A stretch of DNA of 64,000 bases from Sphingomonadales bacterium Ga0077531 (GCA_001464915.1 LNED01000013.1:1-64000), one strand, 5' to 3'; positions 18,267 to 26,886 are shown, numbered from the stretch's first letter. Made by a program: numbers and translations. Notes: generated by a model not told the origin, from the sequence alone.

Positions 18267-19691
18267 TCAATAGCGGTAATGATCGGGCTTGAACGGTCCA
18301 GCTTCGGGCACGCCGATATAGGCGGCTTGCTTCTGGCTCAGCTGGGTCAGCTTCACGCCCAGCTTTTCAAGGTGCAACGCAGCAACCTTTTCGTCGAGAT
18401 GCTTGGGCAGCACATAGACGTCATTGTCGTACTCGTCGGCCTTGGTGAAAAGTTCGATCTGAGCCAACGTCTGATTGGTGAAGCTTGCGCTCATCACGAA
18501 GCTCGGGTGGCCGGTGGCGCAGCCGAGGTTCACCAGGCGGCCCTTGGCGAGGATCAGGATCGACTTGCCATCGGGGAAGGTCACAAGGTCGGTGCCCTCC
18601 TTGATTTCCTTCCAGTCGTAGTTGTTGAGGGCGCTGATCTGGATCTCGCTGTCGAAGTGACCAATGTTGCAGACGATGGCCATCGGCTTCATCGACATCA
18701 TGTGCTCAGCGGTGATCACGTCTTCGTTGCCGGTGGCGGTCACGAAGATATCGGCACGCTTGACCGCGTCTTCCATCGTCACGACCTCAAAGCCGTCCAT
18801 CGCCGCCTGCAATGCGCAGATCGGGTCGACCTCAGTCACCATCACACGCGCGCCGCCATCCCGCAGCGACGCAGCCGAACCCTTGCCGACATCACCGTAA
18901 CCGGCAACGCAGGCGACCTTGCCGGCCAGCATCACGTCGGTCGCGCGGCGGATCGCGTCAACCAGCGATTCCTTGCAGCCATAGAGGTTATCGAACTTCG
19001 ACTTGGTGACGCTGTCGTTGACGTTGATCGCCGGGAACGGGAGCTTGCCCGCCTTGGCAATCTGATAAAGGCGCATCACACCGGTGGTGGTTTCTTCCGA
19101 CACGCCCTTGATCGCTTTCACCGTCTTGGTGAGGTAGCCGGGCTTGGCGGCGACAAAGGCCTTCAGCGCACGCTGGAATTCGATTTCTTCGGCGTTGGTC
19201 GGCTCACCCATTTCTTCGCCTGCTTCGATGCGTGCGCCCCACAGCGCGAACATGGTGGCATCGCCGCCATCATCGAGGATCAGGTTGGTGGTGAGGTCGG
19301 GGTTTTCATCGGTCGCCCAATCGAAAATACGCCCGACGTAATCCCAATATTCGGCCAGCGTCTCGCCCTTGATTGCGAACACCGGAATACCGCGTTCGGC
19401 GATAGCGGCAGCGGCGTGATCCTGAGTCGAGAAGATGTTGCAGGTCGCCCAGCGCACTTCGGCACCGAGTGCCACCAGAGTCTCGATCAAAACCGCAGTC
19501 TGGATCGTCATGTGCAGCGAGCCGGTGATGCGTGCGCCCTTTAAAGGCTGGGCCGCGCCATATTCTTCGCGCAGCGCCATCAGGCCGGGCATTTCGGTTT
19601 CGGCGATTTGGATTTCGTCACGGCCAAAGCGGGCGAGTGCGATATCCTTGATGACATATTCGTGGGTCTGCGTGGCAGCTAGGGTAGCCAT
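18267..19691 (-). CDS. ahcY: Adenosylhomocysteinase
   Basis: S-adenosylhomocysteine hydrolase removes the SAH left by methyltransferases, giving adenosine and homocysteine for the methionine cycle. 474 residues from the ATG at 19691 ([17 protein letters not shown]), with CAGGAG upstream; the 697-codon track ORF merely continues through the divergent peroxiredoxin region. Visible family blocks: [37 protein letters not shown], the NAD-binding [16 protein letters not shown], and the C-terminal KPDHYRY. The promoter side carries a palindrome and a hairpin, listed separately, suggesting control by SAH or SAM status. Confidence 0.98.
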   Translation of the reverse strand: MATLAATQTHEYVIKDIALARFGRDEIQIAETEMPGLMALREEYGAAQPLKGARITGSLHMTIQTAVLIETLVALGAEVRWATCNIFSTQDHAAAAIAERGIPVFAIKGETLAEYWDYVGRIFDWATDENPDLTTNLILDDGGDATMFALWGARIEAGEEMGEPTNAEEIEFQRALKAFVAAKPGYLTKTVKAIKGVSEETTTGVMRLYQIAKAGKLPFPAINVNDSVTKSKFDNLYGCKESLVDAIRRATDVMLAGKVACVAGYGDVGKGSAASLRDGGARVMVTEVDPICALQAAMDGFEVVTMEDAVKRADIFVTATGNEDVITAEHMMSMKPMAIVCNIGHFDSEIQISALNNYDWKEIKEGTDLVTFPDGKSILILAKGRLVNLGCATGHPSFVMSASFTNQTLAQIELFTKADEYDNDVYVLPKHLDEKVAALHLEKLGVKLTQLSQKQAAYIGVPEAGPFKPDHYRY

Positions 19692-19718
19692 GATGTGTCT
19701 CCTGCGCGGGGCGCGCTT

Positions 19719-19749
19719 TACGGGGGTAAGTTGATAAAACACGCCCGTA
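19719..19749 (-). promoter_or_regulatory. Hairpin in the ahcY leader
   Basis: Perfect six-base inverted repeat TACGGG...CCCGTA with a 19-base loop, 28 bases upstream of the ahcY ATG. It could form in the leader RNA. I compared it by eye with the SAH and SAM-II riboswitch patterns and did not find their conserved unpaired sequences, so I list it only as a structured leader. Confidence 0.3.
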
Positions 19750-19772
19750 GCGGCACACCCGCCATAGGGCAA

Positions 19773-19792
19773 ATATAAACTTATCTTTATAT
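19773..19792. promoter_or_regulatory. Palindromic operator upstream of ahcY, SahR-like
   Basis: The 20 bases read ATATAAA-CTTATC-TTTATAT: two perfect seven-base arms around a six-base centre, in an AT-rich island between divergent ahcY and the peroxiredoxin gene. On the ahcY strand it is ATATAAAGATAAGTTTATAT, two bases from the symmetric ATATAAAGATATCTTTATAT. That form resembles operators described for SahR, an ArsR-family repressor of SAM-cycle genes in Proteobacteria that responds to SAH. The palindrome is seen; the regulator is inferred, and no sahR gene is in the window. Confidence 0.6.
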
Positions 19793-19868
19793 GTCTAATT
19801 GTTGCTCGTGCCGCAGCTGCCGCTATAGAGGGAGGCAGAATTCCACCGACACAAAGGATGCACACTCC

Positions 19869-20348
19869 ATGACGATTTCCGTAGGCGACACCCTCCCCGA
19901 TGTCACATTGGTCAAGGCCACCGCCGAAGGGCCGCAGGCGGTAAAATCCTCGGATTACTTCGCCGGCAAGCGCGTGGCGCTGTTCTCGGTCCCGGGTGCC
20001 TTCACCCCGACCTGCTCGGCCAAACATTTGCCCGGGTTTGTCGAAAAGGCCGCCGACCTGAAAGCCAAGGGCGTTGACGAAATCGTCGGCACCGCAGTGA
20101 ATGATGCCTTCGTGATGGGCGCGTGGAATAAGGCATCTGGCAGCGACGACATCACCATGCTGGCTGATGGCAATGCTGAATTCGTCGAGGCGATCGGCCT
20201 TACCATGGACGGTTCGGGCTTTGGCATGGGCACACGCGGCCAGCGGTTTTCGATGGTGATCAACGACGGCGTGGTCGAGCAACTCAACGTCGAAGCACCG
20301 GGTGATTTCAAGGTGTCGAGCGCGGAGCACATGCTCGGCCAGCTGTAA
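19869..20348 (+). CDS. Peroxiredoxin (Prx5/type II, PrxII-like)
   Basis: 159 residues from the ATG at 19869 ([14 protein letters not shown]) with AAGGA upstream; the track start at 19791 adds a cysteine-rich shadow lying in the promoter region. The peroxidatic site [16 protein letters not shown] is that of Prx5-type peroxiredoxins, which reduce hydrogen and organic peroxides using glutaredoxin/glutathione or thioredoxin. The rest ([39 protein letters not shown]) follows the family. A strong terminator follows. It is a single-gene unit divergent from ahcY. Confidence 0.95.
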   Translation: MTISVGDTLPDVTLVKATAEGPQAVKSSDYFAGKRVALFSVPGAFTPTCSAKHLPGFVEKAADLKAKGVDEIVGTAVNDAFVMGAWNKASGSDDITMLADGNAEFVEAIGLTMDGSGFGMGTRGQRFSMVINDGVVEQLNVEAPGDFKVSSAEHMLGQL

Positions 20349-20372
20349 GCGAAAAGTCACCGTTATTTATCG

Positions 20373-20404
20373 AAAAGGGCGCCCCGCAAAGGGCGCCCTT
20401 TTTC
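20373..20404. terminator. Strong intrinsic terminator, probably bidirectional
   Basis: GGGCGCCC, six-base loop CGCAAA, GGGCGCCC, then TTTTT on the plus strand; AAAA before the stem gives a T-tract on the minus strand too. It closes the peroxiredoxin gene and the convergent secreted-protein gene that ends at 20426. Confidence 0.92.
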
Positions 20405-20425
20405 GTTCATTGAGGGGTCAGTAGA

Positions 20426-20878
20426 TCAACCTTCGCGGTTATTTGCCCGCACTCCGTCAGCTTCTACGAGCAGAGCGGTTCGATCCTGTTCGACCAACGC
20501 CAACATTGCCGCGCGAAAGGCTTCGCGACGTGCATCCACCAACCGACCAATTGCCTTGGCATTGGTTTCACACCAGCCCGGCTTGGATCCTCTAGCTACA
20601 TCATCGCGGGTCAGCAGCCGGCGGGTTTGCAAAGTCTCGCCAACCTTGGCGGTACGCTCGACGTTCAGCGAGGCCGTCCAGTTGCAGCGCAGCGTACTGG
20701 GCCGACCAGCCACGCCAGCTGTCCCGACCTGTTTGGTCTCAATCGCGACCTTGCCCTGATAGTCTGCGGCAATCGGGCCGCCAGCGTGATCGATCACCAC
20801 CTCGTGCTCAAGCGCCACCGCAGGCGAAGCAAGGCACGCACCGACAACCAGCCCTGCAAAGCAGAGTTTCTTCATCAT
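20426..20878 (-). CDS. Secreted protein of unknown function
   Basis: 150 residues with a signal peptide (KKLCFAGLVVGACLASPAVA) and a mature part of about 125 residues with two cysteines (RCNWTASL and GWCETNAKA) that could form a disulfide in the periplasm. There is no domain I recognise. Three ATGs stand in a row after AGGAGAC; the first is only two bases from AGGAG, so I take the second (20878), but the third is equally possible. Convergent with the peroxiredoxin gene across a shared terminator, and its own promoter must lie in 20880-20966. Confidence 0.65.
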   Translation of the reverse strand: MMKKLCFAGLVVGACLASPAVALEHEVVIDHAGGPIAADYQGKVAIETKQVGTAGVAGRPSTLRCNWTASLNVERTAKVGETLQTRRLLTRDDVARGSKPGWCETNAKAIGRLVDARREAFRAAMLALVEQDRTALLVEADGVRANNREG

Positions 20879-20966
20879 CATGTCTCCTGCATTATCCCGA
20901 CCTTATTTGGCCGGTGATGCAGATGAGGATAGCAATCGGATTGGCTCAAGCAAGGCTATCGGCAGG

Positions 20967-21596
20967 TTAGTAGCCCATCAGGCTCATCACTTCCTTGCGA
21001 CTGGCGTGATCGTCGAGAAAGCAGCCGAGCACACGGCTGGTGATCATGCCGACGCCCGGCGTTTTGACTCCGCGCCCGGTCATGCAGCCATGCTGCGCCT
21101 CGATCACCACAGCCACGCCGTGGGGGTCGAGATTCTCCCAGATGCACTGCGCAACCTCGGCCGTCAGACGCTCCTGAATCTGCAACCGCTGGGCATAGCC
21201 GTGAAGCACGCGTGCCAGCTTGGAAATGCCAACGATCTTCTTGTTTGGCAGATAAGCAATCGCCGCCTTGCCGATGATCGGGGCCATGTGATGTTCGCAA
21301 TGCGATTGGAACGGAATGTCCTTGAGCAAGACGATCTCGTCATAGCCGCCGACTTCCTCAAAAATCCGCGACAGGTGGATCGAAGGGTCTTCCTTGTAAC
21401 CTTCGCAATATTCGAGCCATGCCCGACCGACTCGTTTGGGTGTGTCGAGCAGCCCCTCGCGCGCGGGATCATCGCCGGCCCAAGCGATCAGCGTGCGGAT
21501 GGCATCTTGCACATGATCGGGCACATCGGGCTTGCCCATCGGGTTGTCCGGATCAAAGCCCTCATCATGATCGTGGGCGGCAGTCACGTAGTTCAT
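20967..21596 (-). CDS. folE: GTP cyclohydrolase I FolE
   Basis: FolE opens GTP to give dihydroneopterin triphosphate, the first step of tetrahydrofolate (and queuosine precursor) synthesis. The zinc ligands are in place: QSHCEHHMAPIIGKAAIAYL and later EAQHGCMTGRGVKTPG. The conserved GLLDTPKRVGRAWLEY block is near the N-terminus. I start at the ATG at 21596 (MNYVTAAHDHDEG), giving 209 residues, the normal size; the track's 248-codon version has an unlikely basic extension. The start is not certain because no strong ribosome binding site precedes it. Confidence 0.95.
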   Translation of the reverse strand: MNYVTAAHDHDEGFDPDNPMGKPDVPDHVQDAIRTLIAWAGDDPAREGLLDTPKRVGRAWLEYCEGYKEDPSIHLSRIFEEVGGYDEIVLLKDIPFQSHCEHHMAPIIGKAAIAYLPNKKIVGISKLARVLHGYAQRLQIQERLTAEVAQCIWENLDPHGVAVVIEAQHGCMTGRGVKTPGVGMITSRVLGCFLDDHASRKEVMSLMGY

Positions 21597-21795
21597 CGGT
21601 GGTCGTCTTTCTTCGCAATGCAGCGGGCCACTTTGGCCCAACGCCGGTCGATCCAGAGTGACGTCAACCATCATAGACGCATGACGTTCCGAGGCGCGAT
21701 GTCGATTGTTCATGGCAGGCAGGGCACCCGGTCGTTTATGTAGGAGTCAATTTCGGCAAATCACCTTAATTTTTGATACCAGCAAGGAGCAGCCT

Positions 21796-22185
21796 TTGCG
21801 CCATCACAGCACCGCCGAATTCGAGGCAGAAGCGCGCAGCGTGATGGACCGCTTGCCTGCCCAATTCCGCGAACCCTTGGCCGACGTCGTGCTGCGGGTT
21901 GAGGAATTTGCCACCGCTGAGCAGCTGGAAGCGTTCGGCATGACCGACCGCTTTGAATTGACAGGCCTCTATGAAGGCGTCCCCCTGCCTGAGCGATCGC
22001 AGTGGGATTATGAGGTCATGCCCCCCACCATCACATTGTTCCGCCAGCCGTTGCTGGAAGAGCTGATGGAGACCAAGGTAAGCTTTGCAGCCCTGATCCG
22101 CCACGTGGTGATCCACGAAGCGGGCCACCATTTTGGCCTGTCAGACGATGATATGCACGCGTTGGAGGATAGCGTCAGGGACTGA
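21796..22185 (+). CDS. Small zincin-like metallopeptidase (DUF1025-type)
   Basis: About 129 residues. The C-terminal motif VVIHEAGHHFGLSDDDMHAL is the HExxHxxG zincin signature with a downstream acidic residue, as in the short bacterial metallopeptidase family often placed near folE or in tRNA regions. The family is cytoplasmic with unknown substrate. I choose the TTG at 21796 because AAGGAG stands six bases upstream and the protein then begins LRHHSTAEFEAEARSVMDRL, the family-like helix; the track's ATG at 21706 would add 30 residues of low plausibility. The start is inferred. Confidence 0.8.
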   Translation: MRHHSTAEFEAEARSVMDRLPAQFREPLADVVLRVEEFATAEQLEAFGMTDRFELTGLYEGVPLPERSQWDYEVMPPTITLFRQPLLEELMETKVSFAALIRHVVIHEAGHHFGLSDDDMHALEDSVRD

Positions 22186-22206
22186 TTCGAGCCGCCCCAG
22201 CTAGAA

Positions 22207-22248
22207 CCAACAACGCCCGCCCCTCTTGCGAGGAGCGGGCGTTGTTGG
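22207..22248. terminator. Long perfect hairpin between metallopeptidase gene and tRNA-Arg
   Basis: CCAACAACGCCCGC and GCGGGCGTTGTTGG are exact 14-base reverse complements. On the minus strand the interior reads TCCTC-GCAA-GAGGG, so pairing can continue as CCTC/GAGG closed by a GCAA tetraloop. The arm next to the tRNA includes the CCA end of tRNA-Arg. No long T-tract follows on either side, so a terminator role for the two convergent genes is likely but not certain. Confidence 0.65.
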
Positions 22249-22322
22249 TGCACCCGGAAGGATTCGAACCTCCGGCCCCCAGATTCGTAGTCTGGTGCTC
22301 TATCCAGCTGAGCTACGGGTGC
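22246..22322 (-). tRNA. tRNA-Arg (anticodon ACG)
   Basis: 77-nucleotide tRNA on the minus strand. The acceptor GCACCCG pairs with CGGGTGC, followed by discriminator A and an encoded CCA. D-arm GCTCAGCTGGATAGAGC, anticodon stem-loop CCAGA-CTACGAA-TCTGG with anticodon ACG, variable loop, and T-arm GGAGGTTCGAATCCTTCC are all canonical. It reads CGN arginine codons after A34 is converted to inosine. The 3' end enters a perfect hairpin directly (see the hairpin entry). Confidence 0.97.
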
Positions 22323-22381
22323 ACTTTGGAGCGCGGCACATAAGGGGGTCCTTGCAGCTTGGCAAGGCCTGTTTGGCGTGT

Positions 22382-22819
22382 TCAGTGATTTTGAAACAGC
22401 CCTTGCGCAAGGCTGATATCAAGCGGCGGCTTTGCCAGTGCCAGCACCTCTTGCGGGGTAAACCAATCAACTACTCCCCCTTCAAGCGCTTCAGGCGTGC
22501 AGTCCCAATCGGTCACTTTGTAAAGCAGGATTACAATTGCCTGGCCTTCGGTTTCGGCTGTGGATTCGGCAAAAACAACGGGAACGCAAGCGTCGGCACG
22601 GCAGGCAATTCCGAGCTCTTCACCCAATTCCCTGATCAGAGATTCCGTTGGCATTTCATCGGGTTCTACCTTGCCACCGGGGAACTCCCACAGGCCCGCA
22701 TGGTGCTTTCCAACTGGGCGGCGATGCATCAGCCAGCGCCCATCGTCGCGCGGTAATGCCCCTGCCACCACGGTAATCCAGCCAGCAGCAATGTCGGTTT
22801 TTTTTCCACCCAAGCTCAT
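22382..22819 (-). CDS. mutT: (Deoxy)nucleoside triphosphate pyrophosphohydrolase, MutT-type Nudix
   Basis: 145 residues. The complete Nudix box GGKVEPDEMPTESLIRELGEEL follows EFP as in MutT. MutT removes 8-oxo-dGTP from the nucleotide pool and so prevents A-T to C-G mutations. The N-terminus WITVVAGALPRDDGRWLMHRRPVGKHHAGLWEFPGG is characteristic of the 8-oxo-dGTPase subgroup rather than ADP-ribose hydrolases. It is divergent from the Flp pilin genes with a 73-base gap. Confidence 0.9.
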   Translation of the reverse strand: MSLGGKKTDIAAGWITVVAGALPRDDGRWLMHRRPVGKHHAGLWEFPGGKVEPDEMPTESLIRELGEELGIACRADACVPVVFAESTAETEGQAIVILLYKVTDWDCTPEALEGGVVDWFTPQEVLALAKPPLDISLAQGLFQNH

Positions 22820-22892
22820 TTCATCAACCTTTTCTTAACCCGCAGCAGCGATTTTCAGTCTCGTCAGGAAGCAAGCAATAGGTGTTAACCCC

Positions 22893-23096
22893 ATGATCTC
22901 GACAGTGATGAAAGACCTTGTCGAAGACCAGTCCGGGGCAACGGCTATTGAATACGGACTGATCGCTGCTCTCATTGCAATCGCCATCATTGGTTCGGTC
23001 GCCGCCATGGCGGGTGAAACGATCGAATTGTGGGGCAACACTGAGCGTAGCGTGACCGATGTAACCGACGGCCCTGATACGCCCCAAGCGGATTAG
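22893..23096 (+). CDS. Flp family type IVb pilin (first copy)
   Basis: 67 residues. The segment VEDQSGATAIEYGLIAALIAIAIIGSVAAM is the Flp prepilin signature: a short leader cut by the prepilin peptidase TadV before a Glu-containing hydrophobic helix (GATAIEYGLIAALIA). Flp pilins form the Tad pili used in surface attachment. This copy has a longer, more acidic tail than the second copy. No tad/cpa assembly genes are in the window, so they must be elsewhere. Confidence 0.93.
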   Translation: MISTVMKDLVEDQSGATAIEYGLIAALIAIAIIGSVAAMAGETIELWGNTERSVTDVTDGPDTPQAD

Positions 23097-23188
23097 GAAT
23101 TTTTAAAGAGTTGCCGGTTAATTCAAATTCGTCAGATCGCCAGGGGGTGATCGGCACGGGTACCAAAGACCAAACCAGGAGACTAGAC

Positions 23189-23383
23189 ATGACCTTCTTC
23201 AAAAATCTGCTTCGTGACGAGCAGGGCGCCACCGCCATCGAGTACGGCCTGATTGCTGCTCTGATCGCAGTTGCTGCCATCACCGCCATGACCGCCCTCG
23301 GCGGCGAACTCAGCGAAACCTTCAACACCGTTGAGCAAGACCTTGACGTTGCCAACAAGGCTCCGCCGCAGCCGGTCGACTAA
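23189..23383 (+). CDS. Flp family type IVb pilin (second copy)
   Basis: 64 residues from the ATG at 23189 (MTFFKNLLRDEQGATAIEYGL), which has CAGGAG upstream; the track start at 23111 lies in the spacer. It shares the GATAIEYGLIAALIA core with the first pilin but diverges in both ends, suggesting an old duplication. The strong terminator that follows and good ribosome binding site suggest this is the major pilin of the pair. Confidence 0.94.
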   Translation: MTFFKNLLRDEQGATAIEYGLIAALIAVAAITAMTALGGELSETFNTVEQDLDVANKAPPQPVD

Positions 23384-23407
23384 GCTTAGCTTAGCTACAA
23401 ATGAGAA

Positions 23408-23435
23408 ACGGCGGGGAGCGATCCCCGCCGTTTTT
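23408..23435 (+). terminator. Intrinsic terminator after the Flp pilins
   Basis: ACGGCGGGG, loop AGCGAT, CCCCGCCGT, followed by TTTTTC on the plus strand. A classic rho-independent terminator for the pilin unit. Confidence 0.93.
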
Positions 23436-23486
23436 CTTTGTGTGCTGTGGTGGTGGCAAATGAACCGCCTGAAATGCGCTAAAAAA

Positions 23487-24956
23487 TCAGCGCGCGCGCA
23501 CCACCAGCTTCACCTTCTGCCCAGGTGTCAGACTGGCTCCACTGGACAGCCCGTTGAGCACCCGGAACCGTTCTTCCTGCGCGCTGGTATAGTCCATCCG
23601 CCGCGCCAGACTTGCGACAGTATCGCCGCGAGCAGCCGTCACCACCTGCAATTTCTTGGGCACAACGCTGGTTGCTTCGGACTGGGTGATTCGCCGCATC
23701 GACTGGAACATTGCGTTGAACGTCCCCGACTGTCCGGCAGGCGCGATCACTGCAAAGTGATAGGCCCGGTCGCGCGCGAATTCATAGGCGAACACTGTCA
23801 CATCGACTTGGCTGTTGCCGTTAGCGACGCGCGCTGTCCCATAAGCGGCGGGAAGGCCGTTGACCGTGGTCCGTTGCATCTGTGCGGGCGCGAGCGTGCT
23901 GTCCTTTCCGCCCAGCGCGGTAAACTGCTGACGAACATAGGTTTCAAGATTGCCGCTATACGGCGCCAGCGTCATCTGCGCCTGACCGCCCTGCCCCTGA
24001 ATGCTGACCGCGCGGGCACCGTTGACCATGTAGAAGCCCTGCGGCGCGGTGAAAGCGAGACGCAGTTCGGGATGGATGAAGGTGCTGCCTTCGATCAGCC
24101 CCTGCGCGGGGTCATCACCATACAACAAGCCATCAATCCGGGTGAGGAAGGTATCACGATTTGTTACGCCGCCGCCAGCCGTCCCGGCCTTGGCGAGCGC
24201 GCTTTGCACTCGGCTAGCGGGATCGGGGTGAGTCGAGGCCCATTCGGGAACGCTGGCGTTCCTGCCCTGAAGCCGCGCATCGAGCGAATTCTGCGCCGCG
24301 AGGCTGGCGAGCACTGTCCCCATCGCGCGGCGATCATATCCCGCCTTAGCGAGATACTGGATCCCGAGATCATCAGCCTCCAGTTCCTGCGAGCGCGAGA
24401 AGCTGAGTGTGAGCAGCTGCGAGCCTTGGAGAAAACCCTTTGATAGCGTGTTGCCGATGCTCGAATCGCCCAACAGGATCGAGCTCCCGATCGCGCCCAG
24501 CACGCCGAGGATCGAATTGCGCTGCGCGTTCTGCTGGCGCCGCTGACTGTGGCGCGCGGCCACGTGGCCGACTTCGTGGCCCAGCACACCGGCCAGTTCG
24601 GCCTCGTTGTTCATCAGCGTCACAAGCTGCCGGGTGGTGTAGATATAACCGCCGGGCACCGCGAAAGCGTTGTGAACGGGCGAATTCAGCAGGCTGACGG
24701 TAAAGCTTTCACGCGCATTGCCGAGGCCCGATTGCACCGCGATATTCTTGCCCACTTGTTCAACATAAAGCGCATGCGAACCTGTCATTGCGCCGCCGAA
24801 TTCGGCAAGGAATTTCGGGTGATACTGCGCGCCTTGCTGCGCTTCGGTCTGCGTGATCGGGGTTGATGCCGAAGGAACAGGTGCCCCTGCAACGCAGCCA
24901 GCCATAGCGATCGGCGCTACTCCGATCGCGAGTGTCCTGAGTGAAATTCGTGGCAT
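23487..24956 (-). CDS. M48 family metalloprotease lipoprotein with C-terminal LysM-like region
   Basis: 489 residues from the ATG at 24956 (MPRISLRTLAIGVAPIAMAGC), a signal peptide ending in a lipobox (AMAG|C), so the protein is lipid-anchored in the periplasm. The zinc site LGHEVGHVAARHSQ and the later ELEADDLGIQYLAKAGYD (third ligand) are those of M48 proteases such as BepA/LoiP, which check outer-membrane protein assembly. The C-terminus VVTAARGDTVASLARRMDY...LTPGQKVKLVVRAR looks like a LysM-type or LysM-derived domain, possibly for peptidoglycan contact. The upstream neighbour is accA on the same strand. Confidence 0.9.
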   Translation of the reverse strand: MPRISLRTLAIGVAPIAMAGCVAGAPVPSASTPITQTEAQQGAQYHPKFLAEFGGAMTGSHALYVEQVGKNIAVQSGLGNARESFTVSLLNSPVHNAFAVPGGYIYTTRQLVTLMNNEAELAGVLGHEVGHVAARHSQRRQQNAQRNSILGVLGAIGSSILLGDSSIGNTLSKGFLQGSQLLTLSFSRSQELEADDLGIQYLAKAGYDRRAMGTVLASLAAQNSLDARLQGRNASVPEWASTHPDPASRVQSALAKAGTAGGGVTNRDTFLTRIDGLLYGDDPAQGLIEGSTFIHPELRLAFTAPQGFYMVNGARAVSIQGQGGQAQMTLAPYSGNLETYVRQQFTALGGKDSTLAPAQMQRTTVNGLPAAYGTARVANGNSQVDVTVFAYEFARDRAYHFAVIAPAGQSGTFNAMFQSMRRITQSEATSVVPKKLQVVTAARGDTVASLARRMDYTSAQEERFRVLNGLSSGASLTPGQKVKLVVRAR

Positions 24957-25034
24957 TGATTGTTCTCCCGCCGGGTTCTTCTGGCGGGAGATTACCCGCA
25001 AACCAAGGTTGCGGGAACCCTCGGGAATTACGCC

Positions 25035-25979
25035 TTAACCGCCGATGGCCAGAAACCGTTCTTCGCGCGCAGCAATCAGCGCGTCGCCACTGTGGCCGGA
25101 CAGAAGATCAAGTTCCTCGGTCAGAGCTGCACCCAGTGCCCGTGCCGCTGCCACCGGATCGCGCTGCGCCCCGCCTAGCGGTTCCTTGACGATCCGGTCG
25201 ATCACCCCGTCACGCTTGAGATGCTGCGCGGTGACCTTCATCGCCTGCGCCGCATCGGCCGCCTTGTCCGAAGTGCGCCATAAGATCGAGGCGCAGCCTT
25301 CAGGTGAGATCACCGAATAGACAGCGTGCTCCATCATCAGCACCCGGTTAGCCGCTGCCAGCGCCACTGCGCCGCCCGAACCGCCCTCACCCACGATCAC
25401 CGCGACCATTGGCACGGGGAGCGCAAGGCATGCCTCGGTCGAGCGGGCGATAGCTTCGGCCTGCCCGCGTTCTTCCGCTTCGATCCCCGGAAACGCGCCC
25501 GAGGTATCCACCAGCGTCACCACTGGCAGTCCGAATCGGCTCGCCAGTTCCATTAACCGGATGGCCTTGCGATAGCCTTCGGGCTTACCCATGCCGAAAT
25601 TGTGCTTGATCCGGCTTTGAGTGTCGTTGCCCTTTTCATGCCCGATCAGCATGATCCGGCGCCCGTTCAGCTTGGCAAAGCCGCCCATGATCGCTTGGTC
25701 GTCGCCAAACAGCCGGTCCCCGCCGAGCGGCATGAAATCGGTGAAGGCGTGGGCGACATAGTCATGGAAATGCGGCCGCTGCGGATGCCGCGCGACTTGC
25801 GTCTTCTGCCACGGGGTGAGCGAAGCATAGGTGCTGGCCAGCAGTTCGATGCTTTTGGCTTCGAGCCGGCCAATCTCGCTTGCCACATCCACATCGTGCA
25901 GCGCATTGACGCCGCGCAGTTGCCCAATGCGCTCTTCCAGCGCGGCGACCGGCTTTTCAAAATCGAGGTACGAAATCAT
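25035..25979 (-). CDS. accA: Acetyl-CoA carboxylase carboxyltransferase subunit alpha
   Basis: 314 residues. AccA with AccD transfers the carboxyl group from biotin to acetyl-CoA, committing carbon to fatty acid synthesis. The N-terminal [15 protein letters not shown], the carboxybiotin/CoA core [32 protein letters not shown] and [33 protein letters not shown] are typical. It follows xerD by nine bases on the same strand; the xerD-accA pairing is common in sphingomonads. This is a different carboxylase from the pcc genes at 31-43 kb. Confidence 0.97.
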   Translation of the reverse strand: MISYLDFEKPVAALEERIGQLRGVNALHDVDVASEIGRLEAKSIELLASTYASLTPWQKTQVARHPQRPHFHDYVAHAFTDFMPLGGDRLFGDDQAIMGGFAKLNGRRIMLIGHEKGNDTQSRIKHNFGMGKPEGYRKAIRLMELASRFGLPVVTLVDTSGAFPGIEAEERGQAEAIARSTEACLALPVPMVAVIVGEGGSGGAVALAAANRVLMMEHAVYSVISPEGCASILWRTSDKAADAAQAMKVTAQHLKRDGVIDRIVKEPLGGAQRDPVAAARALGAALTEELDLLSGHSGDALIAAREERFLAIGG

Positions 25980-25988
25980 CCTGCGGCG

Positions 25989-26876
25989 CTAGTCCGATGC
26001 GGGCTTTGTGGCAAGCGGGTGGCGGGAATTGACCAAGGCCACCAGCCGCGCGGCATCGACATGGGTGTAGATTTGCGTCGTCGCAATGTCGGCATGGCCC
26101 AGCAAGGTTTGCAGCACGCGCAGGTCTGCCCCGCCTTCGAGCAAGTGGGTGGCAAAGGCGTGGCGCAGCACGTGCGGACTGATCGCAGCGGGATCGAGCC
26201 CCGCGCGCGCTGCCAGCGCCTTGATCAGCTGGAACAATCGCACCCGGCTGAGATGCTGCCCGGTGCGCGAAGGGAACAGATAGCGTGAGGCGGGCATAGT
26301 CGGGCGCAGCAGGGCCCAGCGCCCCACCGCCTCCAACGCCCGCGCGCCGACCGGCACCAACCGGGTTGCCCCGCCCTTGCCCGTGATTGTCAGGAACGGC
26401 GCATCGCGCGGCACAGCGCTCAGCGGCAGTGCGACCAGTTCCGTCGCGCGCAGACCCGAACCGTAAAGTAACTCGATCAACGCCAGCTGCCGCACAGCCT
26501 TGGGATCATCGCCCGCCGCCTCCAGCTCTGCGCGCTCAAACAGCGCCGCGATGGCACCATGTCCCATCACCTTGGGCAACGGACGGCGCGTGCGCGGCGA
26601 AGGCAGCGCGCCCGACGGATCATCGCCCCGCCAGCCTTCGTCCACCGCGAACCCGAAAAATTGCCGCAGAGCCGATGCTTTACGCGCCACACTTGCCGGA
26701 GCCAGCGCGGCCCATTCGCCTGCGAGGGTAGCCACCGCATCGCGCGGTGCGGCGGCAAGGTCACCTATTGCATCCTCGGCCCCGTCCAGATCGCGGCGGT
26801 AGGCGGCGAGCGTATTGAGCGCCGCGCCGCGTTCCGCCGCCAGCATTGCGAGGAAAGCCTCGGTCGCGGCGGACAT
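25989..26876 (-). CDS. xerD: Site-specific tyrosine recombinase XerD
   Basis: 295 residues, standard size for XerC/XerD. Catalytic residues: Arg in GSGLRATELVALPL, Lys in TGKGGATRLVPV, His-x-x-Arg in PHVLRHAFATHLL, His in LLGHADIATTQIYTHV with Tyr as the nucleophile. XerC-XerD resolve chromosome dimers at dif under FtsK. Position beside accA and aroKB in a housekeeping run, lack of att-like repeats and lack of nearby phage genes argue for the cellular recombinase rather than an integrase. XerD over XerC is by context. Confidence 0.92.
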   Translation of the reverse strand: MSAATEAFLAMLAAERGAALNTLAAYRRDLDGAEDAIGDLAAAPRDAVATLAGEWAALAPASVARKASALRQFFGFAVDEGWRGDDPSGALPSPRTRRPLPKVMGHGAIAALFERAELEAAGDDPKAVRQLALIELLYGSGLRATELVALPLSAVPRDAPFLTITGKGGATRLVPVGARALEAVGRWALLRPTMPASRYLFPSRTGQHLSRVRLFQLIKALAARAGLDPAAISPHVLRHAFATHLLEGGADLRVLQTLLGHADIATTQIYTHVDAARLVALVNSRHPLATKPASD

Positions 26877-26886
26877 CAGCCCAGCC

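Noticed and set aside
18243-19544. 433-codon plus-strand ORF opposite ahcY
   Set aside because: Shadow of ahcY; the real gene has complete family motifs on the minus strand.
19692-19800. SAM-II or SAH riboswitch upstream of ahcY
   Set aside because: The hairpin lacks the conserved unpaired sequences I know for these classes; the palindromic operator explains control better.
25989-26876. xerD as an integrase of a genomic island
   Set aside because: Size, motifs and position beside accA fit the housekeeping XerD; no att repeats or mobile genes are nearby.
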